Position numbers and translations under genes: made by a program | Notes under the pieces: model-generated | The model's input: only the letters and a program-made list of their open reading frames with translations | What the model was told of the DNA's origin: nothing | Databases searched by the model: none | Part shown: in pieces, positions 25,137-34,911 of the stretch | Layout of the letters: each line of letters starts with the position of its first letter | Numbering within the stretch: position 1 is the stretch's first letter | Source: Chryseobacterium sp. CH21 | GTDB lineage: Bacteria; Bacteroidota; Bacteroidia; Flavobacteriales; Weeksellaceae | Length of the DNA stretch: 64,000 nucleotides | Direction: 5' to 3' | Assembly: GCF_004119445.1 (NCBI RefSeq) | Contig: NZ_QICI01000082.1 | Location: forward strand, 1 to 64,000

Positions 25137-26156
25137 ATGATTTATTGGATTATTACGATTGTAGCTGTTTTGACGGTTACTTTTTTTATTGTGATCAATA
25201 TGAAGGCTTTTGGTGGTGTGCCAAAAGGGGAGAGACTGAAACGCATTAAACAATCGAAACTCTACAAGAAAAGGCAGTTTCAGAATATCAGCCATACACC
25301 CTCTATCACAGAAGGGTACAAAATGTCGAAAGTGACCTACGATTTCTTTTTAGAAAAAAAAGATCCATTGCTGAAACCTTTGAAAGAAATTCCTTCCATT
25401 CATACGGATTTAAAAAATAGAGATAAAAATCAGGACGTATTTATCTGGCTGGGACATTCATCTTATTATCTTCAGACAGATGGTATTTCCTTTCTGATTG
25501 ATCCTGTGCTGAGTAAATATGGTTCACCTTTTAAATACTTTAATAAAGCATTTAAAGGGTCAGATATTTTTAAACCTGAAGATATTCCCAATATTGATTA
25601 TCTGGTCATAACCCACGATCATTTTGACCATCTGGATTATCCCACTGTACAATCTATCAGAGACAGAACAGGAATGGCTATTATACCTTTGGGAGTAGGT
25701 GCACATCTGGAAAGATGGGGATATGCTGAGAATACACTTATTGAAGAAGAATGGGGAGCCGAAATTAATCTGAAGAATAAATTGAAAATTGTTTTTACCC
25801 CTGCCAGACACTTTTCGGGCAGAAGAATCCGACAGAATGATACCTTATGGAGTTCTTACGTTCTGATAACACCCACAAAGAAAATTTTCTTAGGAGGAGA
25901 CAGCGGCTATGATTCCCATTTTAAAAGAATAGGTGAGCAATATGGTCCTTTCGATTATGCAATTCTGGAGAATGGGCAGTATGGAGAAGCATGGAGGTAT
26001 ATTCATACATTACCGGAAGACGTTATTCAGGCTGGCATTGATCTGAAAGCCGCGCATATCTTACCGGTTCATGCAGCAAAATTTGCATTGGCACTTTTCA
26101 TCCATGGAATGAACCTTTACAAAGGATTACAGCTCTTGGAAAAGAACAAAAATTGA
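25137..26156 (+). CDS. Metallo-beta-lactamase-fold hydrolase (NAPE-PLD/UlaG-like), C-terminus frameshifted
   Basis: This 339-residue protein has an N-terminal hydrophobic segment (residues 1-22), then a metallo-hydrolase domain with the HxHxDH motif in ITHDHFDHLD (about 158-167). A HFSGRR His and the GGDSGYD Asp act as metal ligands, with a late His in LPVHAAKF. The type resembles UlaG/NAPE-PLD-like phosphodiesterases. Reading one base shorter after 26143 gives the family-typical ending LNILTPMIGEVVEL...TTWW and a stop at 26234-26236. An A run at 26140-26143 therefore appears one base short. Most of the enzyme is intact. Confidence 0.88.
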   Translation: MIYWIITIVAVLTVTFFIVINMKAFGGVPKGERLKRIKQSKLYKKRQFQNISHTPSITEGYKMSKVTYDFFLEKKDPLLKPLKEIPSIHTDLKNRDKNQDVFIWLGHSSYYLQTDGISFLIDPVLSKYGSPFKYFNKAFKGSDIFKPEDIPNIDYLVITHDHFDHLDYPTVQSIRDRTGMAIIPLGVGAHLERWGYAENTLIEEEWGAEINLKNKLKIVFTPARHFSGRRIRQNDTLWSSYVLITPTKKIFLGGDSGYDSHFKRIGEQYGPFDYAILENGQYGEAWRYIHTLPEDVIQAGIDLKAAHILPVHAAKFALALFIHGMNLYKGLQLLEKNKN

Positions 26157-26236
26157 ATATCCTCACTCCGATGATCGGCGAGGTAGTAGAGCTAAATCAA
26201 TCAGACCAGCAATTTACCACCTGGTGGGAAAGCTGA

Positions 26237-26524
26237 TCAGGCATGCCAGATTTCTTTATATCTTGCGGGATGATTTTCAAACTGTTGTCTGACGAAATCA
26301 CATTCCGGGTCTACAAGCAAATCTTTTTCCTCTGCATAACGCACAAGTTCATCCAGTAATAGTTTGGCATATCCTTTTCCTTCACGCTCCTCATCCAATT
26401 TTGTATAAAATACGATAAGCAGTCTTCCGTCAACCTCTATGGACATATAACCTGCCTTTTTCCCATCTATAAGCAGCTGCAATTCATCTTGATATTGAGA
26501 TACCTGAAACTTTATATTTTCCAT
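26237..26524 (-). CDS. GNAT-type N-acetyltransferase (YjdJ/Gcn5-like small family)
   Basis: This 95-residue protein matches the compact acetyltransferase family PF14542. It has AGYMSIEVDGRLLIVFYTKL, then EEREGKGYAKLLLDELVRYA (an acetyl-CoA-binding GxGxA-like loop) and the closing CDFVRQQFENHP segment. It probably transfers acetyl groups to a small amine or protein in the cytoplasm; the substrate is unknown. Its stop codon abuts the restored end of the convergent metallo-hydrolase, which supports the longer reading of that gene. Confidence 0.88.
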   Translation of the reverse strand: MENIKFQVSQYQDELQLLIDGKKAGYMSIEVDGRLLIVFYTKLDEEREGKGYAKLLLDELVRYAEEKDLLVDPECDFVRQQFENHPARYKEIWHA

Positions 26525-26662
26525 GATAATGTAAGATTTGGTTGATTAAAAATGATAGGAGAAAATTTTCTGAAAAACATTCTCTCCATTAAAATTACGA
26601 AATTAAATCATATGAAATAATAGTTTTTCGGAATCTTAACGAATTTTATAACATAAATGAGA

Positions 26663-26753
26663 AAAAGATAAAAGATAAAAGATAAAAGATAAAAGATAAA
26701 AGATAAAAGATAAAAGATAAAAGATAAAAGATAAAAGATAAAAGATAAAAGAT
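26663..26753 (+). repeat. Heptanucleotide tandem repeat (AAAAGAT), 13 copies
   Basis: Thirteen perfect copies of AAAAGAT (91 bp) lie in the 571-bp gap between the acetyltransferase gene and the exported Tyr/Lys-rich protein gene. No reading frame spans it. The rest of the gap is A+T-rich, with a remnant of a GGCTATAGCC-type palindrome near 26817. Confidence 0.95.
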
Positions 26754-27095
26754 GTTGTTGATTAAATTCAATAGGGATGGTCTTTAACCCACCTCATAAT
26801 AAATTATTGATCCATTGGCTATAGCCAAAACTTAAAACAGATGTAGTTTAAAATACTTAATTTAAAAATTGCAATCCGTTGATTAATAATACTCAATATA
26901 ATTATATTTAATAAAACTAATTACGTTCCCATTATAATTTTAAATAATTAACATTCAATGATTTTGTGAAAAAAAAGAAAATATTTCAAAGATAATCAGT
27001 TGTTTGTGGTTTTTCTTAACAAATATTGGCTTTTGTAATTAAGAATTGGCACTTTAATTGACTAGGTCTTGATGTTTAATTTAAAGAGGAATGAA

Positions 27096-27548
27096 ATGAA
27101 AAAGTTAATATTAACAGCATTTTTGATTGGAACATTCAGTTTGAGCTATGCCCAGTCAGATTATTATAATGATTATAGAAGGAGTATTTCAGATCTAAAC
27201 TGGCAAAAAGTAGTTGCTGATCTGTTATTGTCTACAACTCAGGCTAACCAGATTTATGTTTTGAATGACAGATACCGTGATTATGATACCTGGAACAGGG
27301 TGTATGTGGTAGATCCGGGAAGATGGAGAGGCGACCGTTATTCGGAGCTGGAAAGAATCATGGGTAGGGAAAAGTATATTATTTTTAAAAAGAAATATTA
27401 CAGAGGTCAAAACCCGGTAATTGTTTATGGCAGAAACAAAAACGATTATAAAAAATACCGTAAGCAGCAGGAAAAATACTATAAAAACCAGGAGAAATAT
27501 TATAAAAAACAAAATAAACATCATGGTCATGATGATGATTGGGATTAA
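27096..27548 (+). CDS. Exported Tyr/Lys-rich protein, unknown function
   Basis: The start at 27096 (MKKLILTAFLIG) gives 150 residues with a clear signal peptide ending SLSYAQ (about residue 20). The central part (about 25-90) is mixed. The C-terminal 50 residues consist of Tyr/Lys/Gln repeats (YKKYRKQQEKYYKNQEKYY) and an acidic, His-containing end (HHGHDDDWD), which may bind metal. I recognise no domain. It is monocistronic with a strong terminator; an out-of-frame-free upstream ATG at 27069 is less likely because it spoils the signal. Confidence 0.75.
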   Translation: MKKLILTAFLIGTFSLSYAQSDYYNDYRRSISDLNWQKVVADLLLSTTQANQIYVLNDRYRDYDTWNRVYVVDPGRWRGDRYSELERIMGREKYIIFKKKYYRGQNPVIVYGRNKNDYKKYRKQQEKYYKNQEKYYKKQNKHHGHDDDWD

Positions 27549-27574
27549 TCCATGATCAACTATATCTTATTTTG

Positions 27575-27610
27575 AAATGGCTGACATCTTTGTCAGCCAT
27601 TTTATTTTTT
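27575..27610 (+). terminator. Terminator after the Tyr/Lys-rich protein gene
   Basis: AAATGGCTGACA pairs perfectly with TGTCAGCCATTT around TCTT, followed by T-rich sequence. Confidence 0.8.
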
Positions 27611-27645
27611 TAATGATGATCATTATTTAATTTGTTTGAATTTTA

Positions 27646-27653
27646 TAACTTTG
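27646..27653 (+). promoter_or_regulatory. -7 element of the AraC gene, possible leaderless start
   Basis: TAACTTTG fits TAnnTTTG and lies four bases before the ATG at 27658. No -33 TTTG is seen at the expected distance. Confidence 0.35.
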
Positions 27654-27657
27654 ATCT

Positions 27658-28563
27658 ATGGAATCACACGAATCACTCAAAGGTTTTTATGAAAGAAATG
27701 CCCCCAATCTGGCATCACAATGTATTGGTGTGAATAAAATGGGGCACTTTAATGTATTTTCAAGAGAATACTGTTCCCCGCTTACCCCTTACAGCAGAAG
27801 AGATTATTATAAGATTTCACTGATCATAGGAAAGGGAAAACTTCATTATGCTGATAAATGGATCAAAGTAGACCGTCCTGCATTATTGTTTTCCAACCCC
27901 ATTATTCCTTATTCCTGGGAAGCTGACGATGAAGATCAGAAAGGCTGGTTCTGCCTGTTTACAGATCAGTTTCTGCACAATGGAACCCGTATGGGAAACC
28001 TTCAGGATTCTCCGCTTTTTAAGATTGGAGGAACTCCGGTTTTCTTTGTAGATGAGGAACAGCAGAAAATACTTGCCGAGATTTATACCAAAATGATGAC
28101 GGAGATTCAGTCTGAGTATATTCACAAATATGATATGCTGAGAGCTTACCTTCATCTGATGATTCATGAAACCATGAGAATGCAGCCGGCAGAGAGTTTT
28201 GAACCTTATCAGAATGCCTCACAAAGAGTTGCTTCTTTATTTATGGAACTTCTTGAAAGACAGTTTCCAATAGACAGTCCTGAAGCATTTTTAAAATTAA
28301 AAACTCCCAATGATTATGCTCAAAGTCTTTCCATTCATGTGAATTCTTTAAACCGCTCCGTAAAAGAGATTACAGGGAAAACAACCAGTCAGCAGATTAC
28401 CGGAAGAATCATACAGGAAGCCAATGCTTTACTGAAACATACAGACTGGAATATTGCCGAGATCGCTTATGGGTTAGGATTCGAAGAACCCGCTTATTTT
28501 ACCAATTACTTTAAAAAACAAACCGGAATTACTCCCAACGCCCTAAGAATGGATGTTGTTTGA
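27658..28563 (+). CDS. AraC-family transcriptional regulator
   Basis: This 301-residue protein has an N-terminal cupin-like sensor region (about 20-170). The C-terminal double helix-turn-helix domain (about 200-300) contains QSLSIHVNSLNRSVKEITGK, then DWNIAEIAYGLGFEEPAYFT and NYFKKQTGITPNALR. This last part fits the AraC signature well. It is transcribed with an aldo/keto reductase gene 86 bases downstream, which is its likely target, an arrangement repeatedly seen for these regulators. The ligand is unknown. Confidence 0.92.
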   Translation: MESHESLKGFYERNAPNLASQCIGVNKMGHFNVFSREYCSPLTPYSRRDYYKISLIIGKGKLHYADKWIKVDRPALLFSNPIIPYSWEADDEDQKGWFCLFTDQFLHNGTRMGNLQDSPLFKIGGTPVFFVDEEQQKILAEIYTKMMTEIQSEYIHKYDMLRAYLHLMIHETMRMQPAESFEPYQNASQRVASLFMELLERQFPIDSPEAFLKLKTPNDYAQSLSIHVNSLNRSVKEITGKTTSQQITGRIIQEANALLKHTDWNIAEIAYGLGFEEPAYFTNYFKKQTGITPNALRMDVV

Positions 28564-28649
28564 ATTTTATAATTCTTAGTTTGAATTCTATATAGCAGAT
28601 CGTTTCCGGATGTTCTAATTTTGTCCTGTAAAATTAAATCATACCTATC

Positions 28650-29651
28650 ATGAAATTTAAAAAATTAGGAAACACAGAAGAACAGTTATCAGCAATCGGT
28701 TTAGGATGTATGGGAATGAGCTTTGCTTATGGCCCTACAGATGAGCAGGAAAGTATCAATACACTGCACCGAGCATTAGATTTAGGCGTTAACTTCTGGG
28801 ATACGGCAGATATGTATGCCAACGGAGAAAATGAAAAACTAATCTCTAAAGTATTAGTTCCGAACAGAGATAAGATTTTTATTGCTACCAAATTCGGATT
28901 CAGATTTAAAGATGGAAAAGCTAGCCACAGTGGAGCCCCCGGAACTTATTTTGACGGTTCTCCGGAATGGATCAGAAAGGCCGTAGATTTAAGCCTTCAA
29001 AGATTAAAAATAGATACTATTGACCTGTACTATGCTCACAGAGTAGATCCCAATGTACCTGTAGAAGAAACTGTAGGAGCAATGGCAGAGCTGGTAAAAG
29101 CCGGAAAAGTGAAATATATCGGATTATCTGAAGCTTCAGCAGAATCGATCAGAAAAGCGAACAAAGTTCACCCTATTGCAGCATTACAGTCAGAATATTC
29201 TATCCTTACAAAAGATGTTGAAAAAGAGATTCTACCAACCATCAGAGAGCTGGGGATTTCTTTAGTGCCTTATTCACCATTGGCAAGAGGACTTTTTACC
29301 AATATTTATGAGGTACAGAAATTAGGTGATGACGATTTCAGAAAAACATTACCACGTTATCAGCAGGAGTATCTGGAAAATAATACCAAATTAGCTAACG
29401 AGATCAATGAGTTTGCCGCTTCTAAAGGAGTAAAAGGGACACAACTTGCATTAGCTTGGGTATTGAGTCAGGGCGAAGATATCATCCCGATTCCTGGTAC
29501 CAAACGAATCAAATACCTGGAAGAAAATATTGCAGCCGTCAATATAGACCTTTCCCAATCAGATCTGGAGACCATTGATGCTATTCTGAAAAAGTACCCG
29601 AATGTAGGAGAAAGGTATACCGAAGGTTCAATGAAACTGGTAAACAACTAA
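28650..29651 (+). CDS. Aldo/keto reductase
   Basis: This 333-residue protein is an AKR TIM barrel. It has GLGCMGMSFAYGP at the start, the catalytic Asp/Tyr segment FWDTADMYANGENE (about residue 50), Lys in FIATKFGF (about 80), and His in DLYYAHRVDP (about 129). The NADP-binding end is IPIPGTKRIKYLEEN. The enzyme reduces aldehydes or ketones with NADPH in the cytoplasm. A -7 type element TAATTTTG lies at 28616-28623, and a strong terminator follows. Control by the AraC protein upstream is an inference. Confidence 0.94.
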   Translation: MKFKKLGNTEEQLSAIGLGCMGMSFAYGPTDEQESINTLHRALDLGVNFWDTADMYANGENEKLISKVLVPNRDKIFIATKFGFRFKDGKASHSGAPGTYFDGSPEWIRKAVDLSLQRLKIDTIDLYYAHRVDPNVPVEETVGAMAELVKAGKVKYIGLSEASAESIRKANKVHPIAALQSEYSILTKDVEKEILPTIRELGISLVPYSPLARGLFTNIYEVQKLGDDDFRKTLPRYQQEYLENNTKLANEINEFAASKGVKGTQLALAWVLSQGEDIIPIPGTKRIKYLEENIAAVNIDLSQSDLETIDAILKKYPNVGERYTEGSMKLVNN

Positions 29652-29664
29652 GAATTATTTATAC

Positions 29665-29702
29665 AAAAGCTGGGTTCCTGTCATCAGGAACCCAGCTTTT
29701 TG
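29665..29702 (+). terminator. Terminator of the aldo/keto reductase gene
   Basis: AAAAGCTGGGTTCCTG pairs perfectly with CAGGAACCCAGCTTTT around TCAT, followed by T residues. Confidence 0.85.
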
Positions 29703-29753
29703 TTTTGACTGTTCACTAATGGAGATGTAAAGCCACGAAAACAGTCAATAATA

Positions 29754-31946
29754 TTAGAAATTATACTTTATATTAAACCCAGTAAAGAAATAAGCTTTAC
29801 TAGGACCGGGATTTACATCGGTATATACCGAAGAATTATTATACTGATTATCTGCATCTGTATCGTTGATACTGTTTCCGTAAAATAAGAACGTGTAATT
29901 GATTTGATTGGTCAGGTTGTTTCCCATAATAAATACATCCAGATCCCATTTATTGAAGCTTTGTTTATATCCTATTTTTGAGTTTAAAAGACCAAAACTT
30001 CTTACTTTATTGGTGTTGGCAAAGTCGGTGTAGACGCCTCCCATAAAATTATAGGTATTTTGCCAGTACAGTCCAAAATGGGTTTCAAAATCCAATCCGG
30101 CAGATAATTTAGTTTTAGGTACTCCTACTACATCTTTGTTATCATAAACATTGACTCTTGCCGGCTGTCCGTCTTCCTTTAAATAGGTGCTGAAATTGGA
30201 ATACTTAAAATCATTATAGGTATAATTGACAAAAGGCTGGATTTTCGAAACAAAAGAACGGGTAGGTTTGTAAGAATATCCTATGCTCATTTCCAATCCT
30301 CTGTTTTTTTGATCCCCGGTATTGGCCCAATAGGTATAAGGTGTTTTTTCTGGATTGGACATGGTGGCTCCCAATTGCGTAAGCTTATCTGTGATATTGA
30401 TACTGAACAGTGAGAACTGATAATCTATTGAAGTATTTTCAATCAATCCCTGTACACTGAAATCCCACATTTTTGCTTTCTCTGCAATCAAGTTGTCATT
30501 AGTTATATTAAGTCCTGCTATAAAAGCAGTTGCAGAAGTCGGAGCATTATATCCTTCACTGTAGCTTAGGTTGAATATCTGATTTTTCCATACTTTCTGA
30601 AGAGCAAAATGAGGAGTGGCTACCACTTTAAATTTTTTATCAAAAGACAGGTCTTTTTTATTGACACTCGGTGCAAATAAACCGGGTAAAGCCAACAGAT
30701 CTTTTCTGTTATAGCCTATCTGGTTGATACTGACACCTGCAAGAAACATTAGATCCCATGGTTTATAAGTGAACTTTTCAACGGCAAAATAGTTGTTCTG
30801 ATGATTCATATTCTTAAAATAAGATCCATCAGAAAGCGGCCTCAAAATAGGAGGTTCGCTACTAGTTACACTTTTATACCGATAATTGGTGATAGTAGAC
30901 TGTGATTGCTGTATTTCGATTCCAAACTCTGTCTGACTTTTAAAATCATCCCACTCTTTGTTGAAATTAAATACAGATCTTACCCCATAGTTGGAAAAAG
31001 AAGATGTTTCATACGCTCCTGCAGCAATTCTATCACCGATAGTTCCTGTGTAGAATACGGCCGTATTATTTTTGAAATCAGGAGTGATTTGCCAGATATG
31101 GCCCACTCCAACTCTGGAGGTAACGAATTTTGTTTTGGCACCTCTTCTGATGTAGGCAAAGTTTCCATTGTCTATCCTATTATAATAATCATCATAAGAG
31201 ATTTGGCCGGAAACCTGTTCCAGAGAATTTCCATGAGTAGCGAGTAAAGTGATCTTCTGCTTTGAATTCAGTTTAAATTCTCCATTGATGTTATAAAAGT
31301 TTTTGATGCTTTTACCATGAGGACGATACCCGTCACTTCCGATATGTCCGTAATTGGCTGTGATGGAATGGTTGTCTCCTACATTGGTAACAGAGGTAGA
31401 GCTTTGAAATAAACCAAAAGAACCTGTATTAAACTGCTCAGAAATAGAAGTGCCTTTTCTGGTTTCGGACTGCATATAAAACCTGACTGCACCTCCGGAG
31501 CCTCCACCATATAATGTGGCTGCCGGCCCTTTTATAACTTCTATACGGTTAACGAGTCCGAAATTAACATCATCTAAAACGGTAACTCCGTCTGCTCCGG
31601 TAAGAGGAATGTTGTTGAGGTACATCTTTATTCCCCAATTGTTAAACTTCTGATCGTTCCCATATCCTCTCACTACAATTCTTTGTCCACCCAGCTGGGT
31701 TCTTTTTTCCACCTGAACACCCGCCATTGTACCCAGGCTTTGTTCCACAAATGCAGGATTATTACGGTTTATTTCATAATCAGAAATAACCTCTGTAGAC
31801 TGTGCGTGTCTTTTAAATTCTTCCCGCTCTTTGACAACTTTTGTTCTTGCATGGATTTCTACCTCATCAATATTTTTTTCAGTTTCCTGTGCATGGGCAA
31901 ATCCCATTAATGATAATGAAAGAGCGATAATATAGTTTTTTTTCAT
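29754..31946 (-). CDS. TonB-dependent outer-membrane receptor
   Basis: This 730-residue protein has a signal peptide (about 1-20, ending GFAHAQ). An N-terminal plug (about 45-160) holds QLGGQRIVVRGYGND and RIEVIKGPAATLYGGGSGGA. A 22-strand barrel ends in aromatic FNIKYNF, as required for insertion. The type resembles siderophore receptors, so transport of an iron chelate or another scarce ligand across the outer membrane is likely. No TonB/ExbB genes or ligand-specific neighbours are present. The ATG at 31946 is preferred to a TTG one codon earlier. Confidence 0.92.
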   Translation of the reverse strand: MKKNYIIALSLSLMGFAHAQETEKNIDEVEIHARTKVVKEREEFKRHAQSTEVISDYEINRNNPAFVEQSLGTMAGVQVEKRTQLGGQRIVVRGYGNDQKFNNWGIKMYLNNIPLTGADGVTVLDDVNFGLVNRIEVIKGPAATLYGGGSGGAVRFYMQSETRKGTSISEQFNTGSFGLFQSSTSVTNVGDNHSITANYGHIGSDGYRPHGKSIKNFYNINGEFKLNSKQKITLLATHGNSLEQVSGQISYDDYYNRIDNGNFAYIRRGAKTKFVTSRVGVGHIWQITPDFKNNTAVFYTGTIGDRIAAGAYETSSFSNYGVRSVFNFNKEWDDFKSQTEFGIEIQQSQSTITNYRYKSVTSSEPPILRPLSDGSYFKNMNHQNNYFAVEKFTYKPWDLMFLAGVSINQIGYNRKDLLALPGLFAPSVNKKDLSFDKKFKVVATPHFALQKVWKNQIFNLSYSEGYNAPTSATAFIAGLNITNDNLIAEKAKMWDFSVQGLIENTSIDYQFSLFSINITDKLTQLGATMSNPEKTPYTYWANTGDQKNRGLEMSIGYSYKPTRSFVSKIQPFVNYTYNDFKYSNFSTYLKEDGQPARVNVYDNKDVVGVPKTKLSAGLDFETHFGLYWQNTYNFMGGVYTDFANTNKVRSFGLLNSKIGYKQSFNKWDLDVFIMGNNLTNQINYTFLFYGNSINDTDADNQYNNSSVYTDVNPGPSKAYFFTGFNIKYNF

Positions 31947-31969
31947 CAATCTTACTGTTGAATATTAGA

Positions 31970-32004
31970 AAGCAGAAAAGTAAACATAACCTTACCTTTC
32001 TGCT
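31970..32004 (-). terminator. Terminator of the T9SS cargo gene
   Basis: On the minus strand AAAGCAGAAAGGTAA pairs with TTACTTTTCTGCTTT around a short loop, between the two minus-strand genes. T residues after the stem are few. Confidence 0.5.
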
Positions 32005-32024
32005 TTATTGTAAAAAATTAAGAA

Positions 32025-34841
32025 TTATTTTCTGATAATTACTGCAGTGTATACCATACTGCCGTTTTGTAAAGCTTTCAGTACATAGTCTCCTTTACTC
32101 AGGGTTTCAATATTAAACTCTTCATTAGATTTAATATTTTTCTTTGTCATAACGAGCCTTCCGGAAGCATCATAAATCTCTATATCCATCGGTTTACCGT
32201 TTTCAAGTTTTACCTGAATAGGACCTCTGGTAGGATTTGGATACACACGGTTGTTGAGCAGGTTTTGCTGTGACTCAGAAGTAGCTAAAGTCGTATTGTT
32301 TATTCTGGTAGTAAAAGCTCCTCTTCCATACGTTACCGCAAGGATTGTTTTATCTGATGGACGATAATCAAAATGATTTACCTTAAATTTTCCTAAACCA
32401 TCGGAATATAAAGCCCATGTAGGGGAAGAAGACTGGAAATTGGCTGTTCCCCATACTCCGTAATAAGTTCCCAGAATCACTTCATTATTATCTTCAGGGT
32501 TCATAAATATAGCTTTAACAGGAATATCCGGAAGATTTCCTTCTTTAGACACCCAGGTTATTCCTGCATCAGTAGTGTAAAATACACTCGTTTTATTAAA
32601 ATTAGAAACAGTGACCATAATCTCACTTTCAGATGCTCCAAGTTTAACATCAGAAATATAACCGCCGAAATTATAATTGATTAATGAAGTTACCGGAGTA
32701 GTATCGGCATTGGTCACCTTAAATAATTTTCCGGAAGATAATCCTATGAAAAGACTGCTGCTTGTAGTAGTATAAGGAGATACAAGAATGTCCGTAACAA
32801 ACTCACCAGCTGTTACACTAGCAATGGTAAGCTGAGTTCTTGTAAGACTTAATGGTAGACTTGCAAGTCCGCTTACTCTGTTCAGTACTATTGAGGTGGA
32901 GTTCGATGCATTGGCATTGCTATAAGATATGTCAAGATTTCTGTCTACTGCAAGAGGGTTTATAAATAACCCTGCATCTCTTTGAGCAGCAGTAGGCATA
33001 AGATAATATGATCCCTGTGAATTGAAAATAATATGGTAATTGTAAACATAGGATGCGATATAGTACTTATTCTGATCATCGAAGGCTGTATAAGCGCCAT
33101 CTCCACCATATACTTCCGAAGTGTTGTAGAAGTTATTGGCTAAAGCAGCTCCGGAAAGTCTTTTTGTTCCGTTATCCTGAGCTCCTAAAATCATGTCTTC
33201 ATTGGCAAATGTAGAAGACGGATTTAATGTTCCATGATAAAATTGAGTCACATTAAACCTTTTATTTCTCATGCCGAGAGCTGTAGTATTAGCAAGGTTG
33301 TTTTTATCTGAAGTAAAGAAAATGCCTCCGTCATTCCCCATTAAAAACTGGCTTGTGTTTTTTGGATTGAAAACCAAAGCGTGCTGATCGGCATGCACCA
33401 GAGAAATATTGGTAGTTCCCATCACGTTGTTATTTGACCATTTGGTATACTGAGTCCATGTAGCACCTCCGTCTGTGCTTTTATAAGAATCTATTCCTCC
33501 TACATACACATGCTCATCGTTATCCGGATCAGTTTCAATAACAAGATCATAAAATGCCTGCCCTCTAGTAAAATCATTATCAGGCTGGCTCGTATCTACC
33601 GGATTGGGCAGAGTTATTCCCGAACCGGCTACATTGGTCGCAATCCATGTCGTACCACCATCTGTAGTTTTTGCGATTCTTACAGGTTCTGAACTTGACG
33701 CTCCCTGCATCAGGGCGTAAGCTTTCAAAGGATTGGTATTGGAAACCTCTACCATGACCCTTGAGCTGTTGTTACCTACGTTATAGACATTCGTAAAAGT
33801 AGCACCATGATCAGTAGATTTGAAAATTCTTCCCCCGGAAGCGGATCCGCTGAAGCGGCTTTGTCTTGTCGCCACCCAAATTGAATTGTCTGTACCTACT
33901 TCTATATCCTGAATATCATATCCTCTGGTAGCCGTTGTCAGCAAACTATTCACTAAAGTAAAATTGACACCATCCGTAGATTTATAGAGCCCTGCTTCAG
34001 ATAATCCGATGAAGGTGGCGGCATCTCCCAGATAAGTTCCAGCAACGCCTGCATATACTTCAGATACTCCGTTGTTGTTGACCACCTTTATTGACGGAAT
34101 ATTATAAGTTCCTTTTTTAACTCCGGTTGAAGTATATCCGGTGTCGATATTGAATACCTGCTGCCAGGTTGCTCCTCCGTTTGTGGTTTTCCAAATGCCC
34201 ATTCCACTGAAGTCTCCGGTTTCCACTTCACCTGTTCCCACATAAAAAATCTGTGGGTTATTAGGATCTGAAGTAATACAGGATACTGTCGTGTTGGACC
34301 AGAAAGCATCTACAAGAGTCCATTCGGAATTGACATCGGTAATATCATTATTGTACCAAAGTCCGCCGGAAACTCCACCTGCCCAAACTTTTTTACCGGT
34401 AGAGTCATTCGGATCAAACATAATACCTCTCACTCTTCCTCCTACGGAATAAGGTCCTCTTTCTACCCACAAATTAGTAATACTTTTATTAGCTGTACCT
34501 CCTCTTGCTCCATTGAAAATCTTAAGATCTTGCTGAGCCTGGAATTTTCCATTCTTTACTTTTCTTTCAAGTTCAACGTAGTTTTGGTTATTTACTGTTC
34601 CCGTTTCAGGATCCATTGTAGCAATAAAGTCCTGCAGATAATACTCATCAGGCGGTTTTTGATTGTGCTCTTTAGCAAACTTTACATTTTTCTGAAAAGT
34701 GTTGGTAATATCCTGAATATGTTTCAGGTATTTTTTGTTGACTTTCGAGTTAGGGTTTTCTTTACCTAGAGAAGGTTGTTGTGCATTCAAATACAACGAG
34801 GCTATAGTAAGGCCAAGTCCGAAAATTGATTTTAGTTTCAT
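32025..34841 (-). CDS. T9SS-secreted BNR/sortilin-like beta-propeller protein
   Basis: The start at 34841 (MKLKSIFGLGLTIASLYLNA) gives 938 residues with a signal peptide; the longer start 13 codons upstream is not signal-like. The body (about 110-850) is a series of BNR/VPS10-type propeller repeats, seen as recurrent STDGGATW, TTDAGITW and STDHGATF turns. The last 80 residues form a type A sorting domain (NRVYPNPTRGPIQVKL, then DIEIYDASGRLV and FNIETLSKGDYVLKA), which directs export by T9SS and surface attachment. Such proteins are often adhesins or glycan-binding proteins; no catalytic motif is visible. Confidence 0.92.
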   Translation of the reverse strand: MKLKSIFGLGLTIASLYLNAQQPSLGKENPNSKVNKKYLKHIQDITNTFQKNVKFAKEHNQKPPDEYYLQDFIATMDPETGTVNNQNYVELERKVKNGKFQAQQDLKIFNGARGGTANKSITNLWVERGPYSVGGRVRGIMFDPNDSTGKKVWAGGVSGGLWYNNDITDVNSEWTLVDAFWSNTTVSCITSDPNNPQIFYVGTGEVETGDFSGMGIWKTTNGGATWQQVFNIDTGYTSTGVKKGTYNIPSIKVVNNNGVSEVYAGVAGTYLGDAATFIGLSEAGLYKSTDGVNFTLVNSLLTTATRGYDIQDIEVGTDNSIWVATRQSRFSGSASGGRIFKSTDHGATFTNVYNVGNNSSRVMVEVSNTNPLKAYALMQGASSSEPVRIAKTTDGGTTWIATNVAGSGITLPNPVDTSQPDNDFTRGQAFYDLVIETDPDNDEHVYVGGIDSYKSTDGGATWTQYTKWSNNNVMGTTNISLVHADQHALVFNPKNTSQFLMGNDGGIFFTSDKNNLANTTALGMRNKRFNVTQFYHGTLNPSSTFANEDMILGAQDNGTKRLSGAALANNFYNTSEVYGGDGAYTAFDDQNKYYIASYVYNYHIIFNSQGSYYLMPTAAQRDAGLFINPLAVDRNLDISYSNANASNSTSIVLNRVSGLASLPLSLTRTQLTIASVTAGEFVTDILVSPYTTTSSSLFIGLSSGKLFKVTNADTTPVTSLINYNFGGYISDVKLGASESEIMVTVSNFNKTSVFYTTDAGITWVSKEGNLPDIPVKAIFMNPEDNNEVILGTYYGVWGTANFQSSSPTWALYSDGLGKFKVNHFDYRPSDKTILAVTYGRGAFTTRINNTTLATSESQQNLLNNRVYPNPTRGPIQVKLENGKPMDIEIYDASGRLVMTKKNIKSNEEFNIETLSKGDYVLKALQNGSMVYTAVIIRK

Positions 34842-34911
34842 ATTGTTTTTTTGATGCATAAAAATATTGTTTTTTATCACATAAAAAACATTTTATGGAA
34901 TAGTTTTTAAT

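Noticed and set aside
26663..26753. AAAAGAT array as a CRISPR array
   Set aside because: The unit is 7 bp with no spacers; it is a simple tandem repeat.
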